A DNA stretch of 64,000 nt from assembly GCA_003313425.1 (NCBI GenBank), contig NHZP01000020.1:434001-498000 (forward strand), written 5' to 3'. This document shows, one piece after another, positions 48,601 through 59,174 of the stretch (its first letter is position 1; every line of letters begins with the position of its first letter). A program made the position numbers and the translations under genes. The notes below the pieces were generated by a model. It worked only from the letters and a program-made list of their open reading frames with translations, was not told the DNA's origin and made no database searches. This stretch comes from Pseudopyrenochaeta lycopersici. Taxonomy: Eukaryota > Ascomycota > Dothideomycetes > Pleosporales > Pseudopyrenochaetaceae.

Positions 48601-49370
48601 ATCACGGCGATCCGGGGAGGGTTTTCTCCATAGTTCTAAGAAGCGTCGCTGCCCAAAAAAAGCATTCTCTAGTCCGCGGAGAACGCGCTCAGGGCGCCGT
48701 CGTTCTGGAAAGTCAATAAGTACCATGCACAGTGTTGATTGACGTAAGGGATTGCAGTAGCTCGCTCGGAGAAAAGTTTAGCCTGGCAGGCACTGTGACG
48801 AACTGGTGAGGTGAGCGGAGCGTCTTGGGGCGTCTTGGAGTGGTCTTGCTGCTTACTGGTGATCCCTGCGACAGCTGCATCGCTGCCACAGTAACGATGG
48901 ACGACCGAGCAACGACGCGGATATACCGGCTCAGCCACTATCAAATTGAACATCAATCAGCTATATTCCCGAGAACTCAACACCAACTTTTTCTAAACAC
49001 TCAGATATTCTTGTTGGAAAATACTCTCAACTTGCACGGTTCAGAACAAGGGCGATCGGCATCAAACAAGGTGAGTCCCGATCCGGAACAGACGGCGCAA
49101 AATTGGTGGGACGATTAGACCCTGGGCGCTTCCAGTGACGTCGTTTGTTGGCCAGTCGCGCTCCCATGACGCTGCGAAGCCGCTGCCTCCCGCTGACTTT
49201 ATTATGCAGTCGCAACTCCTCGCAGTAGATCATAGTGTTACACTTTCTGCTCTAAAAATCACCCTTTCTTCACATCCTGCCATCTATCACAACCTGACGC
49301 TTTGATAGCTGCGAGTCTTTGTTCACCACCCCGCATCACTTCACGACCACATATTACACACATCAGCAAA
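42601..49370. other. 6.8-kb gene-poor region
   Basis: No family was recognised in any frame, and no convincing multi-exon model could be built. The longest open frames worth noting are a basic, R/K-rich frame with an ATG at 43711 ending at 44148 (145 codons), an ATG frame at 46537-46830 (97 codons) and an ATG frame at 48257-48454 (65 codons, with PAQLKVSLIASALFDLFGND reading like real protein). The stretch 47800-48240 is AT-rich and repeats ccgg-type words (attccggtcgttccggt at 48221-48237). The last 120 bp before 49371 form the leader of the MARVEL gene. It may hold orphan genes, non-coding RNA or decayed mobile DNA. Confidence 0.4.
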
Positions 49371-49981
49371 ATGGTGTCGCGAGCTTTGTCTATGGGCCTT
49401 CGTGGCTGGCAGGCATGTCCCCCTTGCTCATGGTACCAAAGACGTCTCTAACAATTCGCAGTTGATCTGCGCCATCTTCGTCACCGCGTTTATGGGTAAC
49501 AACGTCGCTCGCGCAACCCACGGTGTGACCTCGATCGTCAACTACTCCCTCTTCGTCGGCATTTGGTGGCTCTTCACTCTCCTATACTTCCTACCAACCT
49601 CGTTCATCGAGAGATTCAGTGTCCCGATTGTTGACACTGCCCTGGATGCGCTCAGCGTCCTCTTCGGCTTCTGCGCTGCCGTTGCGCTTCCCGCATATCT
49701 CGGCGTTCACAGCTGCAACAACAGCGTACGGCCTTCTCTTGTTTTCTGTATTGAATGCTTCTAACAGTTTGCAGGGTTACACGCGTTCCAATAAAGTCAC
49801 CAACAGCTCGCCCAACACTGAGCAAAACTGCCGCCAAGCACAAGCTACCTCTGCCTTCCTCTGGTTCGGCTGGGCCGCATTCGTCGCAACGCTTGCCATC
49901 TCCATTATGAGTGGCCGCGGCAGCGGCGCCAACCTCCGCGGTGGCATCCGCCGTGGTGGTCCCTCCATGAGCCAGGTTTAG
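49371..49981 (+). CDS. MARVEL-domain membrane protein, Nce102-like
   Basis: Exons 49371-49412, 49462-49725 and 49775-49981 give 170 residues. Four hydrophobic segments are present, at about 12-25, 38-57, 70-93 and 131-150, the usual MARVEL layout. The extracellular-loop signature HSCNNSGYTRSNKVTNSS ... NCRQAQATSAFLWF closely matches fungal Nce102 proteins, which organise eisosome/MCC plasma-membrane domains and respond to sphingolipids. The C-terminus is cytosolic and basic (GRGSGANLRGGIRRGG). The first intron has a GC donor (CAG|GCATGT) with a good branch (ctaac) and CAG acceptor; no GT donor gives the right phase. The start at 49371 opens MVSRALSMGLRGWQ, the typical short N-tail. Orthology to Nce102 itself, rather than a paralogue, is not proven. 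Confidence 0.86.
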
Positions 49982-51608
49982 GATGCTTGCAATGTGTACT
50001 CAGATTCGTCATGGAACACGCGCACGGATGGCGGAGAGGAATGAACGCAACCAATAAGACGCGTAATGCGCATGACGGCAGTTCACGATGGATGGCTAAC
50101 TTGGTACATGTATGATATTGATGAAGGAAACCACATCGTGCTTGATGCACTGATGCTATGGATGGGCTTATGGGCTTTGGGATATACCAGTATACACACC
50201 GGAAATGGCTTATGGCGTTTATTGCAATGATCTTTAGCGAAACGTAATAATACCATAGCTAATACGACAACATGAACAACTTTGATTGTCCATTGTTTGG
50301 CGTGTTGCTTAGGGAAAGAATTGAAAAGGCTTTCGGGCTCATTACGTCATCAAATATTGTGTACAAAACACACACTCTGCCGACCCCTCTCGAAGCTTCT
50401 CAGTAAACATCACACCACCTTCATGTTACATGGGCTTGCTCTTGGTTTTTAGTGTTGTCCAATCAGATTCATTCCAGATTATGTCCCACCAGTGAATTTA
50501 CAAGTAAACAAACACGAACAAGGTACCACCATCTCAGTCTTCACATGATTCACAACCGCCGTTTACCAATGTTTGGCCTTCCAAAGGCCCATCCTTACAT
50601 GTGCCAAGCTATGTTTATCTCCTTTTTCTTCCAATCTTTCCCAGCATCTCCGAGGTGCTCTCTATTACCAACATACTCTCTGGCATTATGGCCACCTCTC
50701 AAACTAACCTTCTCTCTTGACGAGACATAAACGTCATTACCAGGAAGCAAAGACCGATCTTTTCGCAACTAGCATATTAACGTTAAGGTGCCTACATATC
50801 TGATAACTCCTTGCGCGTGAGTTGCTAGCTCCGTTATTGGACTCGAATCCATTACCTTTCTGACAGAAGAAAGACGATTGGGTTGTTTAGACATAGAATC
50901 GAGCGACCACATAGACGACATAGTAGAGGAAACCGTTGATGGTTACCTGATGATATGATACCGTGCAGACGTCATCAGCAGTTGACATGGCAATCGAACA
51001 ACACACCAACTTACTACGCAAGACTGCTTGATATACTACTTTATGGCCAGCAACCTTGACTTTCTGGAGCAAGTAGCAGCTAATCAACTATAACATCTCT
51101 CACAATGTGATGCTGATATATCCTACTATCCAAGTTATATGTTACGATTTCAAACCTATTCTACGCGTTCCATTTTTCAAGTTGGCATGGTAGTGTACTA
51201 CACTCTGCGTGTCATGTCATGAAGGCCCTCGTGGGGGTCGAAACTGTTCAGCTCACTTTTTAGGATCTGTCTTTCCAAAGGAGCATATGATCTCCGCGAC
51301 ATATAAGCATAGCTATTCGCAGCTTCATGATTTAAAACGTCAGAAGTAATCAATAGGAAAGTTCATCGTCTTCATTAGCTATACAAGCAAGAGTAGACAA
51401 ACACGGAAGTACCGCTCATGCGCCATCATAGCGACCGTCCAGGTCGATGCTAACCTAATAACGCCGTAAAACACAATAATGAGACCAACAGGCCTTCGTA
51501 GCATTAAAACCTAGTCATGACCGGCGAAAGTCCTTATGAACACCTGCAACGTCAATCATGTACCATGAACTGCATATACCACCATACACCAATGCCATCG
51601 CAATCCCA
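49982..51608. other. Convergent intergenic region (MARVEL and INCENP 3' ends)
   Basis: About 1.6 kb lies between two stop codons of convergent genes. It is AT-richer than the coding parts, and the open frames are short and lack domains. No repeat array, hairpin of note or RNA gene was seen. The length is more than two 3' untranslated regions usually need. Confidence 0.5.
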
Positions 51609-54600
51609 TCAACGGGAGGGCCCTGGTGTGGGCCGTGGAGAAGGATTGTATGTCCATGCACCCTCACGCACAAGACGCTCTCGAGCCTCACGCTCTTTGC
51701 GTTTCTCCTCGTCCGTAACCTGATCGTTGGCCCAGAAAGCGCTGCTAGTGCGCTCGCGGAAACGCTTGTGGCGTTCTTTGTTTGGGAAAACCTTTTCCAT
51801 CTCAAGGGGTGCGATAGGCCCGAAGATGGTCTCCGGATCCATGAGCTGCTGGTTAGAGAGCATCTCACGCAGATTTGGAGTATTGACCCAGCTAGGCTGT
51901 TCAAACTCATTGTCAGAGTCCTCATCTTCAGAATCGGTCATGATTTCTGGCAGCTTAATATCATCGCCGTTGGGGTACTGGATTTGGGGAGGTTGTGGCT
52001 GCGATACATGTACGGATTCAGCGAAGGGAATTTTACCCTTCGCGAATTGTGCATGGGCGGGCGTAATTGGATTCATCTTCGCCTGTTGTGAAGGTCGCTT
52101 GGCTGGTCGGTGAAGAGTCTCATCGTTCTCGCCTTGGAATGGACGTTTGGGAGGCTTAGCGGGATTGACTGGGGGTACATTTATGCGATTGGCATCTTGA
52201 ACCGTCTGCATCCGTGAGAGAGGCCGAGCAGCACCGAGATCCGCTCGAGCTGACGCTGCTGGAGCTTTTGGTTTCTCTACAGCCTGCGGTTGTGGACGTC
52301 CAACCCGAGGAGCAGCGGGCTTGGTAATCGGCTGTGCTGTCTTAACCGAGGGAGCTCCCTTAGTGGATAATGCAGAAGCTGGTCGTGTAGATGTGGACGA
52401 TGTAGGCTTTGGTGCTGGGGCAGTAGGTCTGGCAGCGGCCTGGGGAGCGGCGGGAAGAGGCTTGCTTGACGCAGCCGTTGTTGGGCGAGCAGCTGGTGGA
52501 GGCGCTTGACCATATCTGCTACTGTTAAGATTGACCATAATCTTCTGTGGGCCCTTTGACTTGTTCAATGCATCTTTGCTTGATGGTTTGACGAGCTTCC
52601 TGGGCTCCCGAAGAGCTGCCTTCGTGGTCTTTGTAGTTGGTAAGAGACTCTTTGGTGGAGGTGGAGGTGGCATCTCATCCGCAGAATCCATGTCTTGTTC
52701 TTTTGCGTTCATTCGGATGGTAGCTGGGCGAGACAGGGTGGTCTGCTGAGGTGCCGAAGAAACTGGTGTCTTAGTTGTTGCCGTTGCGACTGCTGGCTGC
52801 CTGAGACTTGATTGGGATGACATTGCGGAGGGGGTTTTCGTAGGAGCCATTTTGCTCTTCTGATGGTGCGCAGCGGCCTTGCTCTGTTCCCTTTCGCGCA
52901 TTTCTCTGAGCTTATCTTCAGCACGCTGCTGCTGCTTGATCTCCCTGTCTCTCGTCTCCTTCTCCTTTTGCTTTTCACGCTCTGAAGAGCTTCGAGTGCG
53001 TCGTCCTGCATCTTTCGCAGGGCTACTGGACAGCGTAGCACTCTTGACAGATTTGCTCGATTTACTGGACTTGTTGGATTCCTTGGATGGTGAGCGGAGA
53101 TGAGAGAATATTGAAGCAGGCTTCTCGTTTCGCTTCGGGCTGCTAAAGCCGTCCTCTGAAGAACTATGTGTATAAAGTGCGGGTCGCCTTGGGCTTTCGT
53201 TGAGGGCATCGAGCTTGGCCTGAGCGCTGGTGGCACTAGAGCCGATGAGTTTCTCCTTCGCTGCACGGAACGCTGAATACAATTTAGACTTGGAAGCACT
53301 AAGGGGACCGTCCATATATTTCTTACCAGTCGGAGAGCCAGCCGGTGTGGTTGACTCCGCAACTGTCGACAGGTCAGGGTTTGAGACTGAGATCAGCTGG
53401 GAAGGTATTGGTTTGGCTGGAGATGGTCGCATATCCGCAGTGTGGCTTTTGCTGAACGCAGGTCTCGACACTTTGGGAGCAACTGCTACAGTTCGGACAG
53501 GGGAGATCCAATCATCGTCATCATCGTCATCCTTGTCCTGGGCTGCACTCAGGTCTGGATACGCTATTTGTGATGCTTGAACATGCGGAGCATCTTCTTT
53601 TGCTTGTGTCAACGAGAAGCTTTGAGGTTGTGAGGACTGTGAAGATACGACATTCTGGCTGACTCGCTTAGGCGCTTCGTTTTGTTGTTTGAGCATATTG
53701 ATGCGCTCAAATAGGCGCTGCGTGGAGGTCTTATTATGAATCTTTGTCGTTTCAGACTCCTCCCGCTGTAGTTCTGGACGTTCCATGTCGACGTCCATAT
53801 CAGCATCAACTGGCTGCAACATTTGAGATCCGCCCAAGCTTTTGCCTCCTGTGAACCTGTCCATCTGGCTGTTGCGACCCTTGCTCTGGTCAATATGACT
53901 AGTTCGGGAGACGCGATTGCCCATGCTTTTCTTTGGCAGCAATGGTTCGCGCGCAGGGAGCGAAGCAAATGTAAGGCTGCTCTTCCTAACGAGCGGCTTC
54001 ACTGGACTTGATCCATCCGAGGGTGAGCGTACATCATCATCAATGTCCATTTGGTCATCAACATCGTGATGGACCATGGTATCATCATATGTAGCTGCAT
54101 CTGGAGAAACTGGAGGTGGACCGGCTGGTGTTGTGGAGTGCTCCAGGACGGAATGATTTTTGTGCTCTGGGGCAAGCGAGCGATAGTGGGCCATGTCGAG
54201 CGTATCGTGAGTCTCGGCTGAGCTACTGTATTGCTCCATGACGCGAGGTGGTTGGGGGAATTCGGGAATATCTTGCATATCCTCGTCCTCGATATCTTCT
54301 TCACTAGTAGAGCTGAGCTGGTGGTGGACGACAGTGTCCTGAGCGTCAGATCGCGATAGATCTGCTTTGTCGTCATCAACGTCCATCGCGTCGCTATTCC
54401 TCTGGCCCAGGTTCTCTCTTGAAGGATTTTTGCTCGCGAATGCTTCCTTTGCTGAGACGAAGCTATCGCCAGTGTCGCGTCTTTCATCCTCTTTGTCGTG
54501 TATTGAGTGTCTGAAAGACTGAGTGGCTTGTGTGGCTTGTGTCGACTGGGTTCGCTGCGGCGAGAAGACGTCGTCAGACTGTGATGTCAGGACGGTGTCC

Positions 54601-55259
54601 TGGGTCGAATGTATGGGGCTCCACGGCGCGGCAGGATGTTGCGCTGGGCGCTCGTCAAAAACGTCGGCGTGGAAGCTGCTGTCAACGTTTTCCTTTCCTG
54701 TGCTTATAGCTTTGGAGAAAAGCTGTCGCGCGATTGGCGTCTTCGCCGCGGGTGATTGCACTCGAGCGGCATTGTTTGCGTCCTCGGCGATCTCGAATCG
54801 CGACTTTGCAGCATTCTTCTGTAGATTGCTCTTCAGGCTCTGTTCAGCAGGACTCGGGTGTTTCTGGGAATTGGCTGAGAATATGCTAGCGAGAGGCTGG
54901 CTGCTGTCAGTACATAAGAGGAATGTGGGCGCAGTGTGCGTACTTGACGGGGTTCTACGGGATTCTTCTTGCGCGCGGTGCGAGGCGTCTTGCCGCGTAG
55001 CTTGCCGGGCGTCTTGAACACGTCGAGAGTTTGCCTATCCGGCATGTCAGTACAAAGGGTACGCAAGTGCGGCAGGCGCGACATACTGTCCATTGTTGGC
55101 GCAGATGTCGGTCATATGCTCGTTGAGCCATTCCAGCTCATTGCGCACGGAGAAGCCAAAGTCTTCCAGCTCTTGCGAGACCAGGTCGTTAGACTGATGG
55201 CGTTCTTCGAGGATCCATCCGGCGGACCCAATGGTGGGTACCTTGCTGCGTGCAGCCAT
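51609..55259 (-). CDS. Inner centromere protein INCENP/Sli15, chromosomal passenger complex scaffold
   Basis: Three exons on the minus strand, 55087-55259, 54944-55034 and 51609-54863, give 1,172 residues. The N-terminus (ELEWLNEHMTDICANNGQ, about 40-58) is the region that binds Survivin/Bir1 and Borealin and targets centromeres. The C-terminal IN-box is clear at about 1080-1145: PSWVNTPNLREMLSNQQ, DPETIFGPIAPLEMEKVFPN. It binds and activates Aurora B/Ipl1. Between them lie long S/T/P-rich disordered parts with many SP/TP sites (expected Cdk1 targets) and a charged segment (EREKQKEKETRDREIKQQQR, around 680-720) that resembles a single alpha helix and microtubule-binding region. The protein acts at kinetochores and the spindle midzone. 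The exon 3 acceptor (TTCCCAG at 54864) was chosen for phase; nearer acceptors break the frame. Divergent from the acyl-CoA dehydrogenase gene with 576 bp between start codons. Confidence 0.9.
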
Positions 55260-55835
55260 GGTGGATGTGTGGGAAGGTGAACGATGAAAGCGCGTCTCGG
55301 TCGAGGCAGTCGCGTTCCAGGTGAGGGGGCAGGGTAGGCTGAATTAGCTACTCATGGCGCTTCGAAGGTTTATTTGTGAATTAGTAGCTGTGTCCGAGGC
55401 GGGAATTGCTTGGGACGGGGTGTTGCAGCGGTATTGGAGATTTTGAAGATTGCGTGTTGTGACGCGGAACGAAGCCAAACATTGGATCGAGTGGGCGGCA
55501 CAATCGCGATGGCCAGTGCGCCCGTTCGCCAAGCCCAGCCTCGCCATATCAGGATGACGCCTCAGGCCAAATCACTCCCGTTGCTTTTATTGCTCCTGTT
55601 TTCAAGCTGTACGAAACTCGGAATATCTTCATACTCTGAAAGTAGTGTCTTTGTCTGTAATGCTGAAAATGATCAAGCAATCGACGCAGCCGACACGATA
55701 TAGCCGACTCGCTCCTTGCGGATCCACCCTGGATCGCCTATTCCGGTGACATTGACCACCAGCTTACCTTGCTCAACTTCTATCTCGTTCTCTTGTATTA
55801 TCGATAAGAATTGTCCTTTATCTCGTTCATACAAC
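55260..55835. promoter_or_regulatory. Divergent promoter, INCENP and acyl-CoA dehydrogenase
   Basis: This 576-bp stretch separates the start codons of two divergent genes, so it must contain both promoters. The part near 55560-55640 is T-rich (ttgcttttattgctcctg). No clear cell-cycle box was identified. Confidence 0.5.
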
Positions 55836-57485
55836 ATGGCTTCAAGAGCCTTTTCAAGGTTTAATGGCACTTCACATTTGCGACATCATGTTCTTTCCAC
55901 ACTAAAGTTCAGCGCATTGCCACATTTCCGGGAATCGAGATGCTTTTCCGTGTCGTCGCCTCTGCGTATAATGGAGATGTCTGGCTTTACCCAAGAACAA
56001 CTAGATGTTCGAGAAGCTGTTGGAAAGATCTGTGCTAATTATCCTGATGTATGATTTTGCTGTTCTGTCGCTGAAGCCGAATTCTAACTAATACAATCAG
56101 GAATACTGGGCAGAGCATGACAACACTGGAGAATATCCACATGAGTTGCATAGGGATTTAGCAAAAGATGGGTGGATAGGTATCGCTTTGCCAGAAGAGC
56201 TTGGTGGTGCCGGCCTAGGAATCTCTGAAGCAACAATGATGCTGCACACGATCGCCGAGTACGAGAAGCATATGAACTTAATCAAAAGGTTAAACGCTGA
56301 TGTCTCAAAGGAGCGGTGCTGGAATTGCTGGGGCTCAGTCAATACACGCCAACGTTTATGCTACACAGCCTGTCGCCAAATTCGCCACGCCAGAGCAACG
56401 GCAGCGCATGCTTCCAGATCTGATATCAGGAAAAACCAGAACATGCTTCGGCGTGACTGAACCGAATACCGGCCTAGAGACCCTGAAACTTCGTACTATC
56501 GCAAAGAAAGACGGCGATAGCTATCTGATATCTGGACAGAAAATGTAAGTTGATTAGGCTCCTGACTTCACAACTACCATTGAATTTAGCTATATAGATG
56601 GATTTCATCCGCCCAGGTTGCGACCAAGATGGTCCTCTTAGCCCGTACGACGCCGCTAGAAGAGGTCAAGAAACCTTCAGAAGGCCTGTCTCTTTTCTTC
56701 ATCGATCTCGACAAATCTGCCCCAGGCCTTGAACTCAAGAAGATCAAGAAAATGGGTGGCCGATCGATCGACGCAAATGAAGTCTTCTTTGACAATTTTC
56801 GCATACCAGCAGAGACACTCGTTGGCAACGAGGGCCAAGGCTTCAAGATTGTGAGAATTAGCCGTGGCTTTCAAGGCAAAGGAAGAATCCAGCTAACGAC
56901 ATAAGGTCCTCCATGGTATGAACGCAGAGCGTTGTCTCCTCGCTGGGGAAGCTCTCGGTATTGGCTATGCAGCCCTTAAACGCGCCGCGACGTACGCAAA
57001 AGATCGCGTGGTCTTCAATCGGCCTATTGGCATGAACCAGGGTATTCAACACCCTCTCGCTTCAGCGTACATGCATCTAGAAGCTGCTAAACTCGCTACG
57101 TATCATGCTGCGCGGCTATACGATAACAGCGGGAAAGATGAGACGATCACGCAGCATGCTGTGGGTGTAGCATGCAATTCGGCGAAGTACCTAGCTGCCG
57201 AGGCCGCATTTACTGCTTGTGAACGTGCTGTAAGTGGATCATAAGAACACAATTCAATGGATACTAAATAAATGAAGGTTCTTACGCATGGTGGCATGGG
57301 TTACGCGCAAGAATATCATGTCGAGAGGTATATGAGGGAGGTTTTTGTGCCGCGGATAGCGCCAGTCAGTCGGGTAAGCCCCAAGTCACTTATAACCAAT
57401 GAGGTCATTCGAATACTGACTGACATAGGAAATGATCATGAACTACATTGCAGAGAAGGCCCTTGGTCTTCCGCGCAGCTACTAG
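55836..57485 (+). CDS. Mitochondrial acyl-CoA dehydrogenase family flavoprotein
   Basis: Seven exons, 55836-56048, 56101-56258, 56311-56544, 56598-56850, 56906-57229, 57278-57373 and 57429-57485, give 444 residues, all in phase. The first 47 residues are rich in R, S, H and hydrophobics without acids, a mitochondrial presequence. Then come the N-terminal helical domain, the beta domain with FGVTEPNTGLETLK (the flavin and substrate contact stretch) and GQKIWISSAQVATK, and the C-terminal helical domain with RPIGMNQGIQHPLA and THGGMGYAQEYHVERYMRE. Such enzymes oxidise acyl-CoA to 2-enoyl-CoA with FAD and pass electrons to ETF. The chain end reads RIAPVSREMIMNYIAE, where most family members have the catalytic glutamate in a YEGT motif, so the base is absent there. 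The substrate is unknown. A related bacterial subgroup appears to share this ending. Confidence 0.9.
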
Positions 57486-57900
57486 ACTACAATCAATTTG
57501 CAAAGATGTTCAAGCCAGATTCCGCTATGAACATTGCACGTCTATACTCGCACTTGTGCTCCTTCAGAGTTTATGTACATTTCCGATACTGACGTAGGCT
57601 ACGGTCCTTCAAATCGCTAAGATCCACTGAAACAGTCTCACAAATGAAGTTGAATGCATTCACGCTGGGTAATACGAGGCAAATGACAGATTGCTTGGCT
57701 TTACCAGGAGAACGATTCGATACCGTGCCCGAACAACCAAATTACTAGACCTGTGCTGACATTCTCGGTAGATGTGGAATGATTCTTCTAGTTGAGGGGG
57801 TCTTCGCCCCTCCCGTCGATTGCCCTGTTCAGCAATTCACAGTCCCTTCTCAACCCATCTGCATCGATGCTTTTCTCCTTCATTTCGGCTGTACTTCAAC
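57486..57900. other. Intergenic region
   Basis: This 415-bp stretch lies between two plus-strand genes. It has the 3' flank of the dehydrogenase gene, AT-rich up to about 57620, then a C/T-rich leader (cttttctccttcatttcgg near 57870-57890) directly ahead of the next start codon. The frame of the next gene is open upstream to about 57820, but without an ATG. No other feature was seen. Confidence 0.5.
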
Positions 57901-58968
57901 ATGGAGAACACATCATATTGGGGTCCTTACAAGAGCAACGAGGAGTGCAACAGGGATACTACTCGACCGGCACCACCACCTCCTCCACCACCCCGACGTG
58001 TTCGCTTCCACACCGTGGCCTCGCAGCCAGGAAATGGTACTCCACATCATGGCCTGGGCCTCCCGCCGCCCTCATGGGACACTGGACTTCCCTCGGGTAC
58101 ATGGCAACCTTACTTGGGGCAAGGCCTTTCGAGCCCAACTGCTTCATCATTCGGCCATCTCGAATTCACTCGGCCGAATCCAACACAGATTTATGATTCT
58201 CTAAGGCCAGGTGGCCCACCCTATCGGTATGGTGATCTACCCGCATTATCTGGGCCGGTAAAGGCTCCACCCTGGCTACCGGCACCGCAGTCGGCGAGGC
58301 CATCCTCGCCTTGGACACCATCTTACTTGCAGCAGCACATAGATGAGGTGACGCAGAAGCTGGAGAATGCCTGGAGCGATGACAGGCCCACTATAGCCGT
58401 TGATCCCGCGACAGTCTCCTTGCCAGTAGTTCCAGAGACGACAAAGCCATCCAAGCTCAGCGACGATAGAATTCTCACATGCGAATTACCAGAGACCTTA
58501 GAGCGGGTCACTGGAAACACTACTGTCGATCTGCCGAATATGGCTAAACCTGAAGAGCAATGCAAAGTCGAATTCTCGGTTGAATTGATGAACATCAAGA
58601 GACCCTTGCCAGAAAATGTCACGGACAAAGGCGGAGAAAGCACTGCAAGAGATGAGAAATTGAATGGTGCTAGGATACACATTGAGGAGCCTACACAGCG
58701 AAGAAAGGCTCCAAGTCATCCTGCGGTTGTTCGGAGCGCCACGGACAGACCAAGGCGCCCGACACGAGGTCATGACCACATCACGCGGAAAAGGAAGCTC
58801 ACTTTACGAGTTCGGGAGATGATCGAAGAGGAGAACCAAGAATTGAATGAAGAGATGAATATCGAGGATGGGGAGGGCAGCTTTCAGGACGTGAGTCTAA
58901 GCGAGACTGAAGAAGAGTGGGAGAAAGTGAGAGTCGTCGATGCTGAGTGGGAAGTCGTTGAGCTATGA
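57901..58968 (+). CDS. Proline-rich disordered protein of unknown function
   Basis: A single exon of 355 residues starts at the first ATG in frame (MENTSYWGPYKSNEE). The N-terminal half is rich in P, G, S and T with a polyproline run (RPAPPPPPPPRR) and SPWTPSY-type repeats, expected to be disordered and to bind SH3 or WW domains. Residues about 255-310 are basic (RSATDRPRRPTRGHDHITRK) and may bind nucleic acid or serve as a nuclear signal. The C-terminal 70 residues are very acidic (EEENQELNEEMNIEDGEG, EEEWEKVRVV). No known domain, signal peptide or membrane segment is visible. Codon use and length support a real gene, but orthology is unknown. Confidence 0.65.
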   Translation: MENTSYWGPYKSNEECNRDTTRPAPPPPPPPRRVRFHTVASQPGNGTPHHGLGLPPPSWDTGLPSGTWQPYLGQGLSSPTASSFGHLEFTRPNPTQIYDSLRPGGPPYRYGDLPALSGPVKAPPWLPAPQSARPSSPWTPSYLQQHIDEVTQKLENAWSDDRPTIAVDPATVSLPVVPETTKPSKLSDDRILTCELPETLERVTGNTTVDLPNMAKPEEQCKVEFSVELMNIKRPLPENVTDKGGESTARDEKLNGARIHIEEPTQRRKAPSHPAVVRSATDRPRRPTRGHDHITRKRKLTLRVREMIEEENQELNEEMNIEDGEGSFQDVSLSETEEEWEKVRVVDAEWEVVEL

Positions 58969-59174
58969 TACGACTATCAATGTAGATCGATTTGTTGTGC
59001 GTATTAAAGCAGTGCCCAAACCCTGAGAAATTCGAAGTGAAGATGACTTGACCTAATGTCCCAACTTCACATCGCTCTCCCCACTTCATTTATTTGTAAA
59101 CACCTCGTCCTATTCTTCCTGCACCACCTCATAGTTATTTCCAAACACGGTACTGCCATACATATGCTTTCGAA

